DNA of 64,000 nucleotides from Rhopalosiphum padi (GCF_020882245.1 NC_083600.1:6882001-6946000); one strand, 5' to 3'. Positions 12,530 to 24,308 are shown, numbered from the stretch's first letter. Notes: generated by a model from the sequence alone, not told the origin. Made by a program: numbers and translations.

Positions 12530-14100
12530 TGGTTGGTAGATACTTCTATAATTTCAGGTAAGTCATTCAGCTCATTTTTCCCCAGGATATTTTTGTTTCT
12601 ATAACTATTTATAATTAAAAGGAAACTTTCATTGTATTAAACAAGTATCTTAAACTAAGATAAGTTTACTCAAATGGTTTTTCTTTTTAAAAAAAACCCA
12701 ATCATTAGTAATTATTTATTAAAGATTAAATTTATCCGTAATTATTTCTGTACGATTTTCCTTGAATATGATTAAAAAAAAACGTTGAATTATTTGAAGT
12801 TCAGTTTGTGTTAGATTCCAATTCAATAGAGAAACTATTAATTAAGCAAATATAGTTTTATTTACTCTTCTTTTCATAAAAACAACAACCACGACAACAG
12901 CAAAAACAATAACATTATTAAAAATATTATTTTATAAAAGATATCCACCTACTTATTATTTTATATAGTTTTTGTTAACTTAAATTATATTTTTATTTTT
13001 TATTATATTATGTAAGTAAATCCACATGTTTACTTCAATATAAGTTTAAACAGGTATGGTAAATAAATAAAATAAACACATTTACTACTCATAAAGTCAT
13101 AACAATGTGTTTATTATTATGTTTTTCACCATGGGGGTTTTTATACGTAATGGTTACCTCAAAATAAATATGTAACAATAGGAAAATATAACAAAAACAA
13201 TTTTCTATTTAACGCCTGCACGTTGAATAATAATAATAATAATAATAACAAAATATTTGTTTCCCTTCGCCAAAATGTGTAACGCAGATGTGATATTACT
13301 ATAATGGGCATCGAGAGAATAAAATAAGACAACTTTTTTCAACGGATATAAAATTGATGACGTTGCTTAGAAACTAAATATAACACAATTTCGAACAGAT
13401 GATACATATGTATGCTGGCGGAATAAAACGAGTGTAACATTAAAACCATTAATCTAATACGTGGGGAATAAAGAAAAGTGAATAAAAAAAATTAAATAAA
13501 TAGATTGAGGAAATAAAAAAATAATATATTCATTTATATTCAATATTCATGTTTGAGATGTAATGCGCTATATATTGTACACCATTAACATTGTTATTTG
13601 TTATAATATGTAAGTGCGTACAACTCGCTACTTGATATTGACATAACACAATATATTATAATAATACAATAGAAGATTATAAGATGCATATATCCTCTGT
13701 TAATCACGATAGCTCATATTGTAGTGCAAACTATATTAACATATATAGATGCGTCACATACATGTGTAATGAGTGCTTAACAATAAAATGCTGATGCTAT
13801 AAAATTAATTCGTTTAAAGTGAACGTGACACCGAAATGCACTACGGATAATGTGCTTTGATATTTGTTTATTAACGATTATAATATGTAGATAATACGGG
13901 TAGGTAATATGTTTCTGATCATATTGGGTATGCACAGTATATTAAATAAATAAAACTGTACAAACTATGAAGATAATGCTATGTAACTCAGTAGGTGACG
14001 GATGATTCGAAGACACGTTAATTTATGTCTGTATTAAAACGGTGCTAAAATAAAGTCAAGTCTAGACGATCACCCGTTTATGGGTGTAAGACAATTGATT
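12530..14100. other. AT-rich noncoding stretch with microsatellite
   Basis: Contains (AAT)n at 13226-13249. From about 13280 to 14090 the composition is a little less AT-biased, with scattered CpG. A hairpin CACCC-GTTTAT-GGGTG lies near 14071. No coding frame was seen. Confidence 0.6.
13226..13249. repeat. (AAT)n microsatellite
   Basis: About eight uninterrupted AAT units. Confidence 0.9.
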
Positions 14101-14243
14101 ATTATTTACCACAATTTTTTTTTTTTTAAAGATAATGCAATTAAAACGTAGGTTTGTTAACTTTAAAAAAATAATTATACTGTACGAGGTTTTTTATTGA
14201 TCTCTTTAGTTTTTATCATAACCTATGGAAATTACTGCTTTAG

Positions 14244-14292
14244 GTTTCATGTGTTTCGACATCTACGAGGCCACGGCGGATAAATGGTTCGA
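14244..14292 (+). CDS. probable 49-nt internal coding exon, unknown protein
   Basis: Bounded upstream by ATTACTGCTTTAG (acceptor) and downstream by GTAAGTAG (consensus donor). In the frame that uses the first two bases to finish a split codon, it reads FMCFDIYEATADKWF, then two bases (GA) begin the next codon. So the flanking introns would be phase 1 and phase 2. Most of its 15 full codons end in G or C (TTC, ATG, TTC, GAC, ATC, TAC, GAG, GCC, ACG, GCG, TGG, TTC), in sharp contrast to flanks of roughly three-quarters A+T. Another frame is also open but has a less protein-like composition; the third contains a stop. The minus strand lacks splice signals here. The peptide was not assigned; a beta-propeller or kelch-like strand is one unproven idea. 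Confidence 0.55.
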
Positions 14293-14299
14293 GTAAGTA

Positions 14300-15270
14300 G
14301 TTAATTATAAAATCAACAAAATTAGTGACACTAAGAAAAAATAACAATTGTGACCACTAAGAATGTTGATGTTGATTCAATACTAGAAAATGCTAGTAAT
14401 AAAATAAAAATTAAAATTAAAACAATAAACATTACATTTCACGTTCTATGATGGTCAAATATGTCAAATTGATTGATCATGGATTGAATACTAAGGATAT
14501 AATAGTCCAGTATGATAATAATCGAAGTATAAATAGTGTTATTAATTAAATGTTAATTAAATGTTAGTATGCTCACGTACACATGATTAATATGATAATT
14601 AATTTAGTATAAATTAACTTTATTTTCATCGTTAAACACTTAAATATTCATTAATAACTTTCAATAAGAGGTTTAATGTATAATAATTGAATGAGGTGTA
14701 GACAAGGATTTTTAAAGTTCAGATGTCCATCGACTGTCTCAAAGTTTAAATGCAAAAGTACTTAAGTTTTAACTTATTATGTTTAAACGAAACAAATAAA
14801 GACATTATTCTATAATACAAATCGATTATCAAAAAAATAAAATAAATTATTTTTAAATAATAAATAAATATCATTAAGTATTATAAGTTTAATACGTTTA
14901 TTTATGCCTTTATCAGGTCAATAGAATATACACATTTTACATTATTTACAAGAAATAAACAATATTATATAACTAATAACGAAGTACATGTTTTATGAAG
15001 TATGAAATGTATATGATATATTGATATGCAATAGTAATTAATTATAATATAACTTTGGTTTATGTAAACATATAACTGATTTAACTAGTAATTTATTACA
15101 ATAAGAAACGTATTGATTGAAATTGTGTATTATAATTATTATAATAACGTAACCATTTTGAATTTTAAAATTATACATTTTTATTTTTCAGTTATTTTTA
15201 AAAAAACGATCGTTTGGCTATACAATATTCTTCTATAAATGAATATGTACCAGTTTAATATAAATAATAA
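14300..15270. other. AT-rich noncoding stretch
   Basis: Nothing recognisable. A CTATCGATAG palindrome (15274-15283) marks its downstream edge, next to the island at 15.34 kb. Confidence 0.65.
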
Positions 15271-15386
15271 ATGCTATCGATAGGTATTAGGTTTTTTAAA
15301 CGTTTTAAACGTTTATGCCTTTAAATAAGAACCACTTGCTTAAAAGACATTCCAGTTCTGGTGGGGGGTCCTTGGCCAACATACTA

Positions 15387-15610
15387 TTACGTGGTAAATG
15401 AGCTATCAAACACAATCGGTCGGATTACCGAGGCCAATGGTTTGATAAAACGCCATAATATATAAAGGCTTAGTTTGTTCCTGCGCAACGATATCGACGC
15501 AATATACAAGACCTTAATTATATACATGGTGCGGATAGGCAATTCAGCCAGTACAGTCGCAGTAGCAAGCAAATAAACTCGGAGAATCCGACGAGAACTA
15601 AAGAACTACA
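15387..15610 (-). CDS. 75-codon hydrophobic open frame, possible terminal exon
   Basis: An uninterrupted minus-strand frame enters near 15610 and ends with TAA at 15387-15389. It contains long apolar stretches such as VYLLATATVLAEL and TMYIIKVLYIASISL separated by basic residues, then LWRFIKPLASVIRPIVF. It could encode two or three membrane segments. A pyrimidine-rich ATTCTCCGAG just inside the frame could be a splice acceptor. Its phase would fit the exon at 18753-18890, which leaves one base over. There is no ATG near the start. No family was recognised, and the frame could be open by chance in a GC-elevated island. Confidence 0.22.
15434..15468 (+). promoter_or_regulatory. CCAAT box plus TATA-like box
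   Basis: CCAAT at 15434-15438 and TATAAAGG at 15461-15468 lie within a GC-elevated island. A TATCGATA motif sits 160 bp upstream. A start site would be expected near 15490. The first downstream ATG (15643) opens only ten codons. The island also reads as an open frame on the minus strand, so promoter and coding interpretations compete. Confidence 0.25.
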
Positions 15611-15659
15611 TCAACTACATCAATTACAGTACACTCGATAAGATGTGGAACACCAAGAC

Positions 15660-17690
15660 AAATATACCTAGTTAAAAGCATTGCAATATTTTTGATTTTG
15701 TATCATACAATTTATTTATAATACGTATAACTAAATCGTTTCTTGCGTTATATATATAATAAAAGAGTAATTCTATTATAAGTACCGGTAAAAGTACATG
15801 ACACGTGTATAACGTGTGTCGATAATATGACTGAAAAATGTTCAATACCTCGATGTGTTATTGGAACATAAATTTGTGATTTTATGTGTTGATTGAATAA
15901 TTGAATACTTCAATTTTTTTTATTTTTACACTTAAAATAAACTAGTCGTTTACTTAATGATTTTTTATTAAAATTTAAAACATTATTTTTTTCATTCTGT
16001 TAAATTTATTTATTAAATATATTGGAAGCAGCAATTTCTTTTCAAAAAGTATTTACACCCCAGTGGTGTTTTAATGTACATAGTATATGTATACCTATTA
16101 CACATAAGTAGGCACATGACGTATATTTTAATGGTCATATTTTTAAAAATATTTAAAACAAATATATTTTACTAGATATCATTAGAAAGAAGTTCGATAG
16201 TAACTTAATACATAAAACATTACAAGTGATTTAAAATCCCCGTGGCCGTTGTTATTGGTTTTTTTTTTAAAATTGAAATCGATTTAAATACTTTAAAATA
16301 TACAATTTACTATTCGCCATTATATTATATAATTGAATAAAACTCGGAAACAATTTTCTATCATAATTTAAATATTAAACATGGTACATTTTCAAACGCA
16401 TTATGATGATTTTTTTTTTAAATTAACGCACAACCACAGTATTAAACTTCTCTCAGTATAAAGTATTAAAGTTGTTATTGCGTATTTGTGTAAGTACCAA
16501 ATTGGATATACATTTTCAAAAGACTATCATTTTGTGCCTATTCAAACGTTAAACTATAGTTCATTCTCAAATATTCTAATGCGACAAACAGGGCACGCGC
16601 AAATAATCCGTTGACAATATAATATTCTATTTAGAACTTCATCTGTAATGGTTGGTAAGTAAAAAATATATTTCATTGTTATACGAAACGGCATTATATT
16701 TGTAGGTTTTTTAGTCATTTAAAATATTTGATCTTTCTGAATTGTATTGAAATTGTAATCACTATTTTTTTAAAAAAAAATTTTTAAACAGTTTTTTCCA
16801 ATGAAATTAAGAGTTAATATATATAAAAAAATACCATGTATCATGATATAAATGAAGAAGTAAATATCTCAAATTCAACAAATATTTGAAATTGAATAAA
16901 GAAAATAAAACACTTTTAATTTTGTGTGAAACTTTGTCATCATTCATGATATTTAAATTATCCTTTACGAAAAGTAATAACATAGAATTGTAGTATGTAA
17001 TAAAATACAAGACGTACCTTACTACCTATATACGATTTTAAAATATTGCTTTTTATATAGGGGTTTTTTAAACAAGGAAATACAAAATAAGTTTAGAATA
17101 TACAATGAGTTACCTACTCAAGTCATTTTTAAAAACAGTAAAACTTTATATGTATGTAAAAAAAAAATATTTAAAAATATTTTATTTGATTTATAACTTT
17201 CTATTAATCATTTTTTAAATTATATTTACTAAATATATTAATAATAAAATACTTCCTATAATCCTATATTAATGTTAGAATTTGGCTATAATCATACAAA
17301 TTTAAGATTAAATTACAGATGAATCTACTTTTTATATTTATTTTACAATGTTATACATTTTAAATATTATAAAAATATCTTTTGTTAACGGGAACGAAAT
17401 AACGATTAAAAAATACTTAGTATTTAAATTTAAAAATATTCCTATCCCACAAAACTGACACTTTATTATTACATATTTATACCATAAACTGCAATGTATA
17501 ATTTATTATGTATTTTATTTTAAAAAAAAAGGTATACATAAATATTCAATTATTTATTTATTTTTCTACGGCAATTAAAGTTTACTGGCATCGAATCACT
17601 GAACTGAATATTGTACAAGGATTGAGTATAAGAGTATAGCTTACATACAAGAAAAATTGCAACCCAATGTTTGCTGCCATTTTATTTCCT
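15660..17690. other. AT-rich noncoding stretch
   Basis: No coding frame was found. The minus-strand frame at 16807-17010 has AT-driven composition. A GGTTG|GTAAGT donor-like site occurs at 16652 without a credible exon. Confidence 0.65.
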
Positions 17691-17758
17691 AAGCATATAA
17701 ATTACTACCGAATCAGTAAATAACTATTGGAAAAAGATTTTATCCGTATCATATAACT

Positions 17759-17863
17759 ATGGCTCAGAATCAAAACGGCAGCTCTCGTATTGGCAGGTAT
17801 ATTTCGTTTTTAGCAATATATGAGTTCCATATATTCAGCTCAGTGCATCGAGTTTATCAATAA
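17759..17863 (+). CDS. small open frame with optional splice donor
   Basis: ATG at 17759 opens MAQNQNGSSRIG, after which AG|GTATAT could be a splice donor (17797); unspliced, the frame ends at 17863 after 34 codons. A CATATAAAT box lies at 17693 and an insect-type TCAGT initiator at 17712, but their spacing of about 19 bp is shorter than usual. The first 12 codons are less AT-biased than the rest. The peptide is unknown and the evidence weak. Confidence 0.15.
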   Translation: MAQNQNGSSRIGRYISFLAIYEFHIFSSVHRVYQ

Positions 17864-18752
17864 TTCTACACCAAATGTTTTATGATGTACAGAAAATATA
17901 AAAACGTCATGTATAAACCGAAAATATCCGTGGTCGTTTAAAAAATAAAGTTTTTTACTACGAAAAACTATTTAGAAATATGGAAATATTAGAACATTTC
18001 ACCATATTTTTATATGATACATTCTATACTAAATACTTATTATTATTTATATATGATTGTATTAACTTTCATATGATAATGGTTTGTTAATCATTTCCTC
18101 TTCAATTTTAAATCTGAATAATTTTAAAATTAATTACTTTTTTATTTTTTCCTATGCCAATATTTGTATTCAACATTTACAGTACTGCATGTAGTAATAA
18201 ACAATTATATATTGAACTTAAGTAATGAAACAAATAAACAATAGTTTAAATTGTATAATAATTGAATACATTTTTTTGAAGTGTTATTATTTATTTAGTT
18301 TATTCAATTGTAAAAATTGCTCGATTTTTAATAATATAATTTTATAATTTTCGAAATCTATGATAAATAAACAAATAATATTATTTTTCAACTGAAAAGA
18401 TTAATTGATAATTTTAATTTTAATTTAATTTAGTACATTTTAAGAATTTATTGTGAAAATGTGTAAAGTTAAAATTATACAAATGATTAAATTATATAAA
18501 ATTTAAATTTTATTATTCTGTATTATAATATATTAAACATTATATTATGTATTATTTCTACAAATTATTTTATAATTCAATTAAAATATAGTTACCAGAT
18601 ATTAATTTATTGTTTAATTTTAATTATGATATTTTATGCATACACATTTCTGCTTCACATTATTATATTTCGATATTCAAAATAACTAACCAAATTATTC
18701 TAAAGGTATTATTTTAATTATTATCCATTTCATTGAAATATACCGAAAATAC

Positions 18753-18890
18753 TTGAGGGTGTGTATGGTTGCTTCTTGCCAACGCCAACACGTTCAAAAG
18801 CTAATTTATGAAGCACCCTTTGCATGCGGTCTTGACAGTAGAATGTTGTTACGACTATTATACCATTTAACCAGTCAGTGCAGATAATGG
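18753..18890 (-). CDS. probable 138-nt internal coding exon, unknown protein
   Basis: On the minus strand, a strong acceptor TTTCTGTTTCTCTAG ends at 18891. The frame then runs without a stop for 45 codons to a GTATTT donor at 18752. It starts with two bases of a split codon and leaves one base (phase 1 at both ends, so skipping would keep the frame). The peptide begins IICTDWLNGIIVVTTFYCQ, an apolar segment that might be membrane-associated. It continues DRMQRVLHKLAFERVGVGKK, a basic, probably helical part, and ends QPYTPS. Composition is protein-like and clearly different from the flanks. The plus strand has stops in the corresponding frames. I could not assign a family. Confidence 0.45.
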
Positions 18891-18899
18891 CTAGAGAAA

Positions 18900-19965
18900 C
18901 AGAAATTACATACTATTTTATTTATAATAGTTTAGACATCTACAGTGTATAAACGATATATGTTTGAAATGTGGATATTATAAGTTTGTAAAGAAGTAAA
19001 GAACGAATAATAATACGATCAAAACGTAATTATTATTCGAAATAAATATTAACGATTAGACGCTATATTCTTTTTAATTTAAAAATACGACTTATTTTTG
19101 TACATTGTACGACTGTACGTATATTCAACTGAGAATAATATCATCAAATAGGTAATCAAATTTAATTGCATAGCAATAATTTAACATAATGTGTTACTTA
19201 TTAAATGTATCATATTTTCATATGTGTAATTAATGAAGTATAATAAATAAGAACTGATAGAACCAATTCAAAATATCTGCAGAAATTCCACATTTTTAAA
19301 TCATGTAAATAATTTAATTATATAATGTTATGTTTAATTTAATTAAAAAAAAAAAATTATCATGTGCAGTACACACATTTTGTACAAGTTATAATAGATG
19401 GAAATTATATCAGAGTATTCAAAAAGATTTCCTGAAATACAAATTGTTTCAAGTCGTGGAAAATATCTCAAAAAAAAAAATGTATGTATAACCCTTGTCA
19501 ACAAACGGATTCGTGTTTAATTAACATAGGCGGGTATTTATCAGCAAAGCACTAGATTGCAGATGACGCGACAAGATGGGCTGATGCATAAATTGTATTT
19601 ATAAAACAAAATCTGCATTATGATTAATTAAAACAAAATTTTGTTTTACAAAAACAAAACGACAAGACCAGAGATTCAATATTAAAATTGAAATGTTTGT
19701 TGTTCTTAGCAGCATAAGACTATTAAACAATTGTGTTTTGTATGTAGTATTATAAATAGCCAAATATGATAATCTTAAGTATGTGCTGTCTTTATTCATT
19801 TTCCGTTGGTAATAATTTTATTTTACAATTAATATAACCATAGAACCGCGAATAAAGATTATAATCTAAACCAACTATAGCTATTATATACCTACCTTTA
19901 CGGTAGTATAAGTGACATTCCAAACCCTAAAACAATGAAAAATAACTATTCGATTGAGAGTATAT
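18900..19965. other. AT-rich noncoding stretch
   Basis: The minus frame at 19599-19799 is AT-driven. Nothing else was seen. Confidence 0.65.
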
Positions 19966-19968
19966 TAA

Positions 19969-20130
19969 TATACTACTGTAGTAGAGAACGATCTGAAGAA
20001 AGCAATCGAAATTCGCAACAACGTGGAGTTATTGAAAACCACACGGATCAATATCAGCGCCACGACTATAGCATAGGTTCAGGCGGTTCAACGCGCGACG
20101 AGTCTTAAATTTATAAACTGGAACCTCCGA
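19969..20130. other. GC-elevated island open on both strands
   Basis: Plus strand, 19969-20076: 35 codons including VVENDLKKAIEIRNNVELLK and many G/C-ending codons (CTG, AAG, ATC, CGC, AAC, GTG), with a TACTGTAG acceptor-like start and a TAG stop. Minus strand, 20029-20130: 33 codons including VYKFKTRRALNRLNLCYSRG. Either could be an exon. The plus reading has higher third-position GC and a coiled-helix look. Neither peptide was recognised. Confidence 0.3.
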
Positions 20131-20494
20131 TTACAATACACATTTATAATATATAATGTTATATAAGACATATAAGAATATTTTTATATGAATTTGAGCT
20201 TTAAGTAAAATTGTGTATTTAAAAAATAAATAGTTCTCCATAATTCCTATAGTGACATAAAATATTACGAGTATGTTGTTATTACATGTTGTACGGTTGT
20301 AAAATAGTCGGTTTTCATAGGAATTCACAACAGAAGAATCGTCACATTCCCGCTAGATATCCACATCTTAATCAAAACAAAAAAATAGTCGAATAGTTTT
20401 CGAATAAATCATATTAATAATATAAACGTAGTCATACAGTAAATTTGAGTTCAATCGTAAAGCGCCAACCGTATAGCTCAGCTCACGAAATTCC

Positions 20495-20502
20495 TATAAA
20501 AA
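20495..20502 (+). promoter_or_regulatory. TATA-like box
   Basis: CCTATAAAAAC in a GC-elevated island, with GAGCAGTCGTTAG about 40 bp downstream and an ATG at 20569. It is suggestive of an insect core promoter, but the motif is short and AT-rich. Confidence 0.2.
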
Positions 20503-20568
20503 CTCAAACGGTGTGTCAATGTTTTTAGCACTGAGCAGTCGTTAGTACAATAAAAATTAACCTGTTGG

Positions 20569-20715
20569 ATGGCATACAACATCTGTACTAAACGTTCATT
20601 TAAAATAACTCTAGGCTGTCGATGTGTACGACAGATAAGCTATTTATCGTTTACTGACTACAGACCACAAACGACTCTTGTTTTCGTAAATTCCTATTAC
20701 ATTTTAACATCATAA
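20569..20715 (+). CDS. 48-codon open frame of unknown function
   Basis: The frame starts with MAYNICTKRSFKITLGCRCV and ends at TAA 20713-20715. It follows the TATA-like box at 20495. It has three cysteines and no signal peptide or known motif. The latter half is ordinary AT-rich sequence. It may be a first exon, a short peptide gene, or chance. Confidence 0.15.
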   Translation: MAYNICTKRSFKITLGCRCVRQISYLSFTDYRPQTTLVFVNSYYILTS

Positions 20716-21835
20716 CATACCTATACCATATTATATTATCATATTAATTTAGATTACATTCAGTCAACGGTATTATGTTCAATAGTAATAAAATATTTGA
20801 TTGAGTTTGATAATATTTAAATTGTTGTCCAAAACACGCATATACTTGGTCGTATTTAACTGCCCATAATAAGGTATCAGATATGTACGTATACTAGGAA
20901 TATGTTCACCCGGGTTCGGTTTTTCCCCTTCGTCCATATATAAATGTTAACATTTTATTATCAATGAACACAATAGCATTACACAGGACACAGTGATTTC
21001 CTGTTTGTTGCTGTATCACTTGTCAGTGGTTTGCAAAAACGAGATAGATAAAATAAAAAGTTTTTCGATGAGATTGCAATACACTTGTTACAAAGAACTA
21101 TAAGAGAAATAATATGTGCCTATAGAAAAAAAAAATGTTATATTGCTATTTTCCCTCAACACTAGCACGTCATCCTAAATACGATATAATTAACTAGGTG
21201 ATTTGATAAGCATGATAAGTACATTGTTAGATATTTAAACTGTACATTTGTTCAAATTCTGATTTTTGGAATTTTTAAATTTAGACCAGAAACAAATCAA
21301 TTTTTACATTTTAGGACTTAGTTGTATTTTGAATTTTTTTTCCAACATAGATCACAAAACTTATTTATATTTTTTTTGTTCTAGTCATCAGAAATTAGAA
21401 TACTTATAAATTTCTAACTATATGCCACCATATTCCATATTATTTTTGTATTATTTAATTGGCGGTATGTATAGTTTTATATTTAAAAATTGTATTCCAT
21501 AAAATGTAAAATTGCTAAAATTGTCTACGAAATCGTTCAATATTCATTAAAACTCGAAATTTTAAGGAAACAATAAAATTATAATTTAAATAATTTGAAT
21601 AATACTAACGATTTCGTTAAAAATAATAATGTATAATAAATAATAACTTGTGAATCTAAACTTAATTTTATTTTTTTAGAAAAAACTTATAAATTACAAA
21701 AAAAAAATCCTGATTATTTCATATTTCTATTAAACAGTTATGATAGGAACTATAAATTATAAAAGAAATATATTGAAAGGTTTTGTATGGATTTTTTTTT
21801 CTGTAAAAAAAAAATGTATAGCTATACATAATTCA

Positions 21836-21906
21836 TAAATAAAAAAATAAATAAAGAAAACTTCATCATGAAACCAATATATTCAATGCTTTACTCAGAA
21901 CCCAAA
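21836..21906 (-). repeat. dispersed repeat head, copy 2
   Basis: Reverse complement GGGTTCTGAGTAAAGCATTG followed by AATATATTGG and a T-rich tract aligns with the copy at 61926-62005 at most positions. Confidence 0.5.
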
Positions 21907-22227
21907 CATTTGACTATAGTTTTTTCTCAATCAACTGTAGTTACCAGGTAAATGGGTCAAAATAAAATGGTATAGATATTTAAATAAATTATATGAACAA
22001 TAATGTAAAGGTCAAAATGTAAATAATTAATTTATATAATATGTCTTATAATAATAATAAAATTGTATGAAAATAGTTTTAAGATTACTACAAGAATATG
22101 AAATTAAAATTGACAATAAACATATTACGAACACTAACTTTTACTATATAGCGTGATTTTAGAACATAATAAGACACTTGACGTATAACAATATTATAGA
22201 GTTTAGACGAGAGTGAAACAGGATTAC

Positions 22228-22274
22228 CTTGCAAAATGATGATCAACTACCTCGCTCATAAAAACTTTAAATAC
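22228..22274 (-). CDS. candidate 47-nt internal exon
   Basis: Minus strand: acceptor TTTTTGTAACGGGTAG, then an open frame VFKVFMSEVVDHHFA plus two bases (AG), then donor GTAATC. It starts in phase 0 and ends in phase 2. It would join in frame with the candidate at 25483-25531 (ends phase 0) but not directly with 18753-18890. Short, so chance is possible. Confidence 0.22.
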
Positions 22275-23255
22275 CTACCCGTTACAAAAATATTAATTTT
22301 AGTCTTATATAAGGATATAATTTAATATATTATAAAAAAACATTGTTAGTCATTTTCTTTCAAAAGATACTATATATTTGAGTACCACTATCCATTAATT
22401 TATTTATTCACACCTTTACTTACATAATATAATTTACCTTAAAAACTAAAGTTATTAATGTTAAAAAAAGATGACAGAAAACGATGTCTCGCTGTTATTA
22501 AATCGAAGTAAAACATCAGATATTTACTTGTTCATTATTAAAAAACTTTGCTTATAATATCTAACTTTACTTAATTTTATCCAACTTTAATTAATATTTT
22601 GTAAAAGTTCATAAAGCCATTTTTAATAATGTGGTTTTTAAAATTATATTTAATTATTTATTATACTTTGACCCTTAATAAATTTTATTAAATTCCTATA
22701 ATTGTATTATCTTATAATTTATAAAATAAAATAAATATAATTTTATTTAACGATCGAAATAATATATTGATTAATATAGTTCTCGATATTTGATGTTACA
22801 AGATACTTATTTATGTGATATTAAATATCATATTATTTTATCAATATTACAAAATTAAAATATGATATATTATTCTTATTAAATATTGGACTTTATCAAA
22901 TATTATAAAACCGTATCAGTATTTAAGCCTGAAAGATGAATACTGTATTCAAACATTTGGGTAGTTAATGTTCTCAACTATTAATGGGGATTAGTAGTTT
23001 TATTGAAAAATATGTAATTTTAAATGAAAAAATTAATACTAAACGAATTTAGCTTATTTTAGTTACAAGTCATACTTTTAAATTAAATTTGATAACATAA
23101 AATAAGTAATATTAAATTATAAATATTGTTTATGTTAATAAAAATACTCAATTTTTGTATGAAAAGTATTTGAAAAATTAAAAAAATTAATGTAATTACT
23201 AGGGACCGTAACTTTTATAATATCTTCAGTTTTTAATATATTTTAATAAGACTTT

Positions 23256-23401
23256 GGTTCCATAGAGTCTATTTTGTACGCCGTCGTACAAATGACTTTG
23301 TTGTGTATGGCGTCGTATTGGCGCTGTATTGGTATACAGACAATTCAAATGAAGGAAAATCGTTCAAACGACGTACAAAATAAGACGGTTTTTTCGGGAC
23401 C
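23256..23401. mobile_element. 146-bp inverted-repeat element (MITE-like)
   Basis: Left arm GGTTCC...GTCT-ATTTTGTACGCCGTCG mirrors the right arm, whose reverse complement is GGTCCC...CCGTCTTATTTTGTACGTCGTT. The core of 15 bp has two mismatches. The arms bracket a short unique middle and create a spurious 73-codon frame (23274-23495). Size and structure fit a non-autonomous DNA transposon or a fold-back repeat. No clear target duplication or transposase was seen. Confidence 0.5.
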
Positions 23402-24160
23402 AACCGTTTCAGATGCTTATTATACATGTAAGTTAGGTAAACTTATACATATGTGTGTGTGCATGTGTGTATATGTGCCACAATTAAATAACTGATGAAT
23501 AATGAATAAATAAATTAAGTCGTAAATATGTAGATTAGAAGTATTTTACAATATAACAACGAAAATAAATTATTTTAAATATGCTTATCGTAAACAATTA
23601 ATACAAAAAATATTGTATATTATATTTAGGATGTATGTATTTATGTATAAATACTGAAATTACATTGTTCTTATATATTAATAAGTAATACTATGTTATA
23701 TAATAAAATAGTTAACAAAATATTACCAACGTTTTGCACATAAATTATTTTTATGGTTATTATGATGTGTATATTTGTTTAAAGAATTATTAATACCTAT
23801 AATATTATGTAGTATGTATGTATATATAAACAACACGTTTAGAAATATGATTTCAGAAGCTTAGTATCTAGTACGATAGTACAGGACTATAATATTATTA
23901 ATAAAAATAATTACAATACAATTACAATACTACGATTTCTCGATTTTATACAAATATTTTTTTTCAGTGGTATCATAATATTCATAATATGATGCCATCG
24001 TGTTTGAAGAGGTTTAATAATTTAGTATTTAACAGTGTTCTTATTTTTAATGACTATACCCAAACTACAATTTACATAATTATAGTATACGAAATTACAC
24101 GGATATGATATTAATATATTTGTAGCAAAATAATAAAATACAAATATAACTATATGCTTT
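23402..24160. other. AT-rich noncoding stretch
   Basis: Nothing recognisable. Confidence 0.65.
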
Positions 24161-24202
24161 AATATTTAATATATATATATATATATATATATATTAAATA
24201 TT
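24161..24202. repeat. 42-bp perfect palindrome around (TA)n
   Basis: AATATTTAAT, an uninterrupted AT run, then its exact complement ending ATTAAATATT. A cruciform-prone AT microsatellite. Confidence 0.85.
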
Positions 24203-24308
24203 CGAGCTTACATTTTTCCTGAGAGAAATAAGGCTCAGAAAACTGCTGAAATACTTAAGAAATGACCAACTCGTGTATAGTATTAGTAACGTTTGGCACC
24301 ACTTAAAC

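Larger units (their letters stand above)
20720..23250. other. AT-rich noncoding stretch
   Basis: A patch at 20900-21020 (CACCCGGGTTCGG, TCAGTGG) is less AT-biased but has no frame. The stretch also holds the repeat copy at 21836 and the candidate exon at 22228, listed separately. Otherwise nothing. Confidence 0.65.

Noticed and set aside
14281..14300. GGTTCGAG as a tRNA B box
   Set aside because: No A box, acceptor stem or cloverleaf around it; it is part of the exon candidate.
16632..16651. 20-nt micro-exon between CTATTTAG and GTAAGT
   Set aside because: Good-looking borders, but too short and AT-rich to distinguish from chance, with no composition change.
23274..23495. 73-codon plus ORF
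   Set aside because: Runs through both arms of the inverted-repeat element and a GTGT tract; no ATG at its start and no domain.
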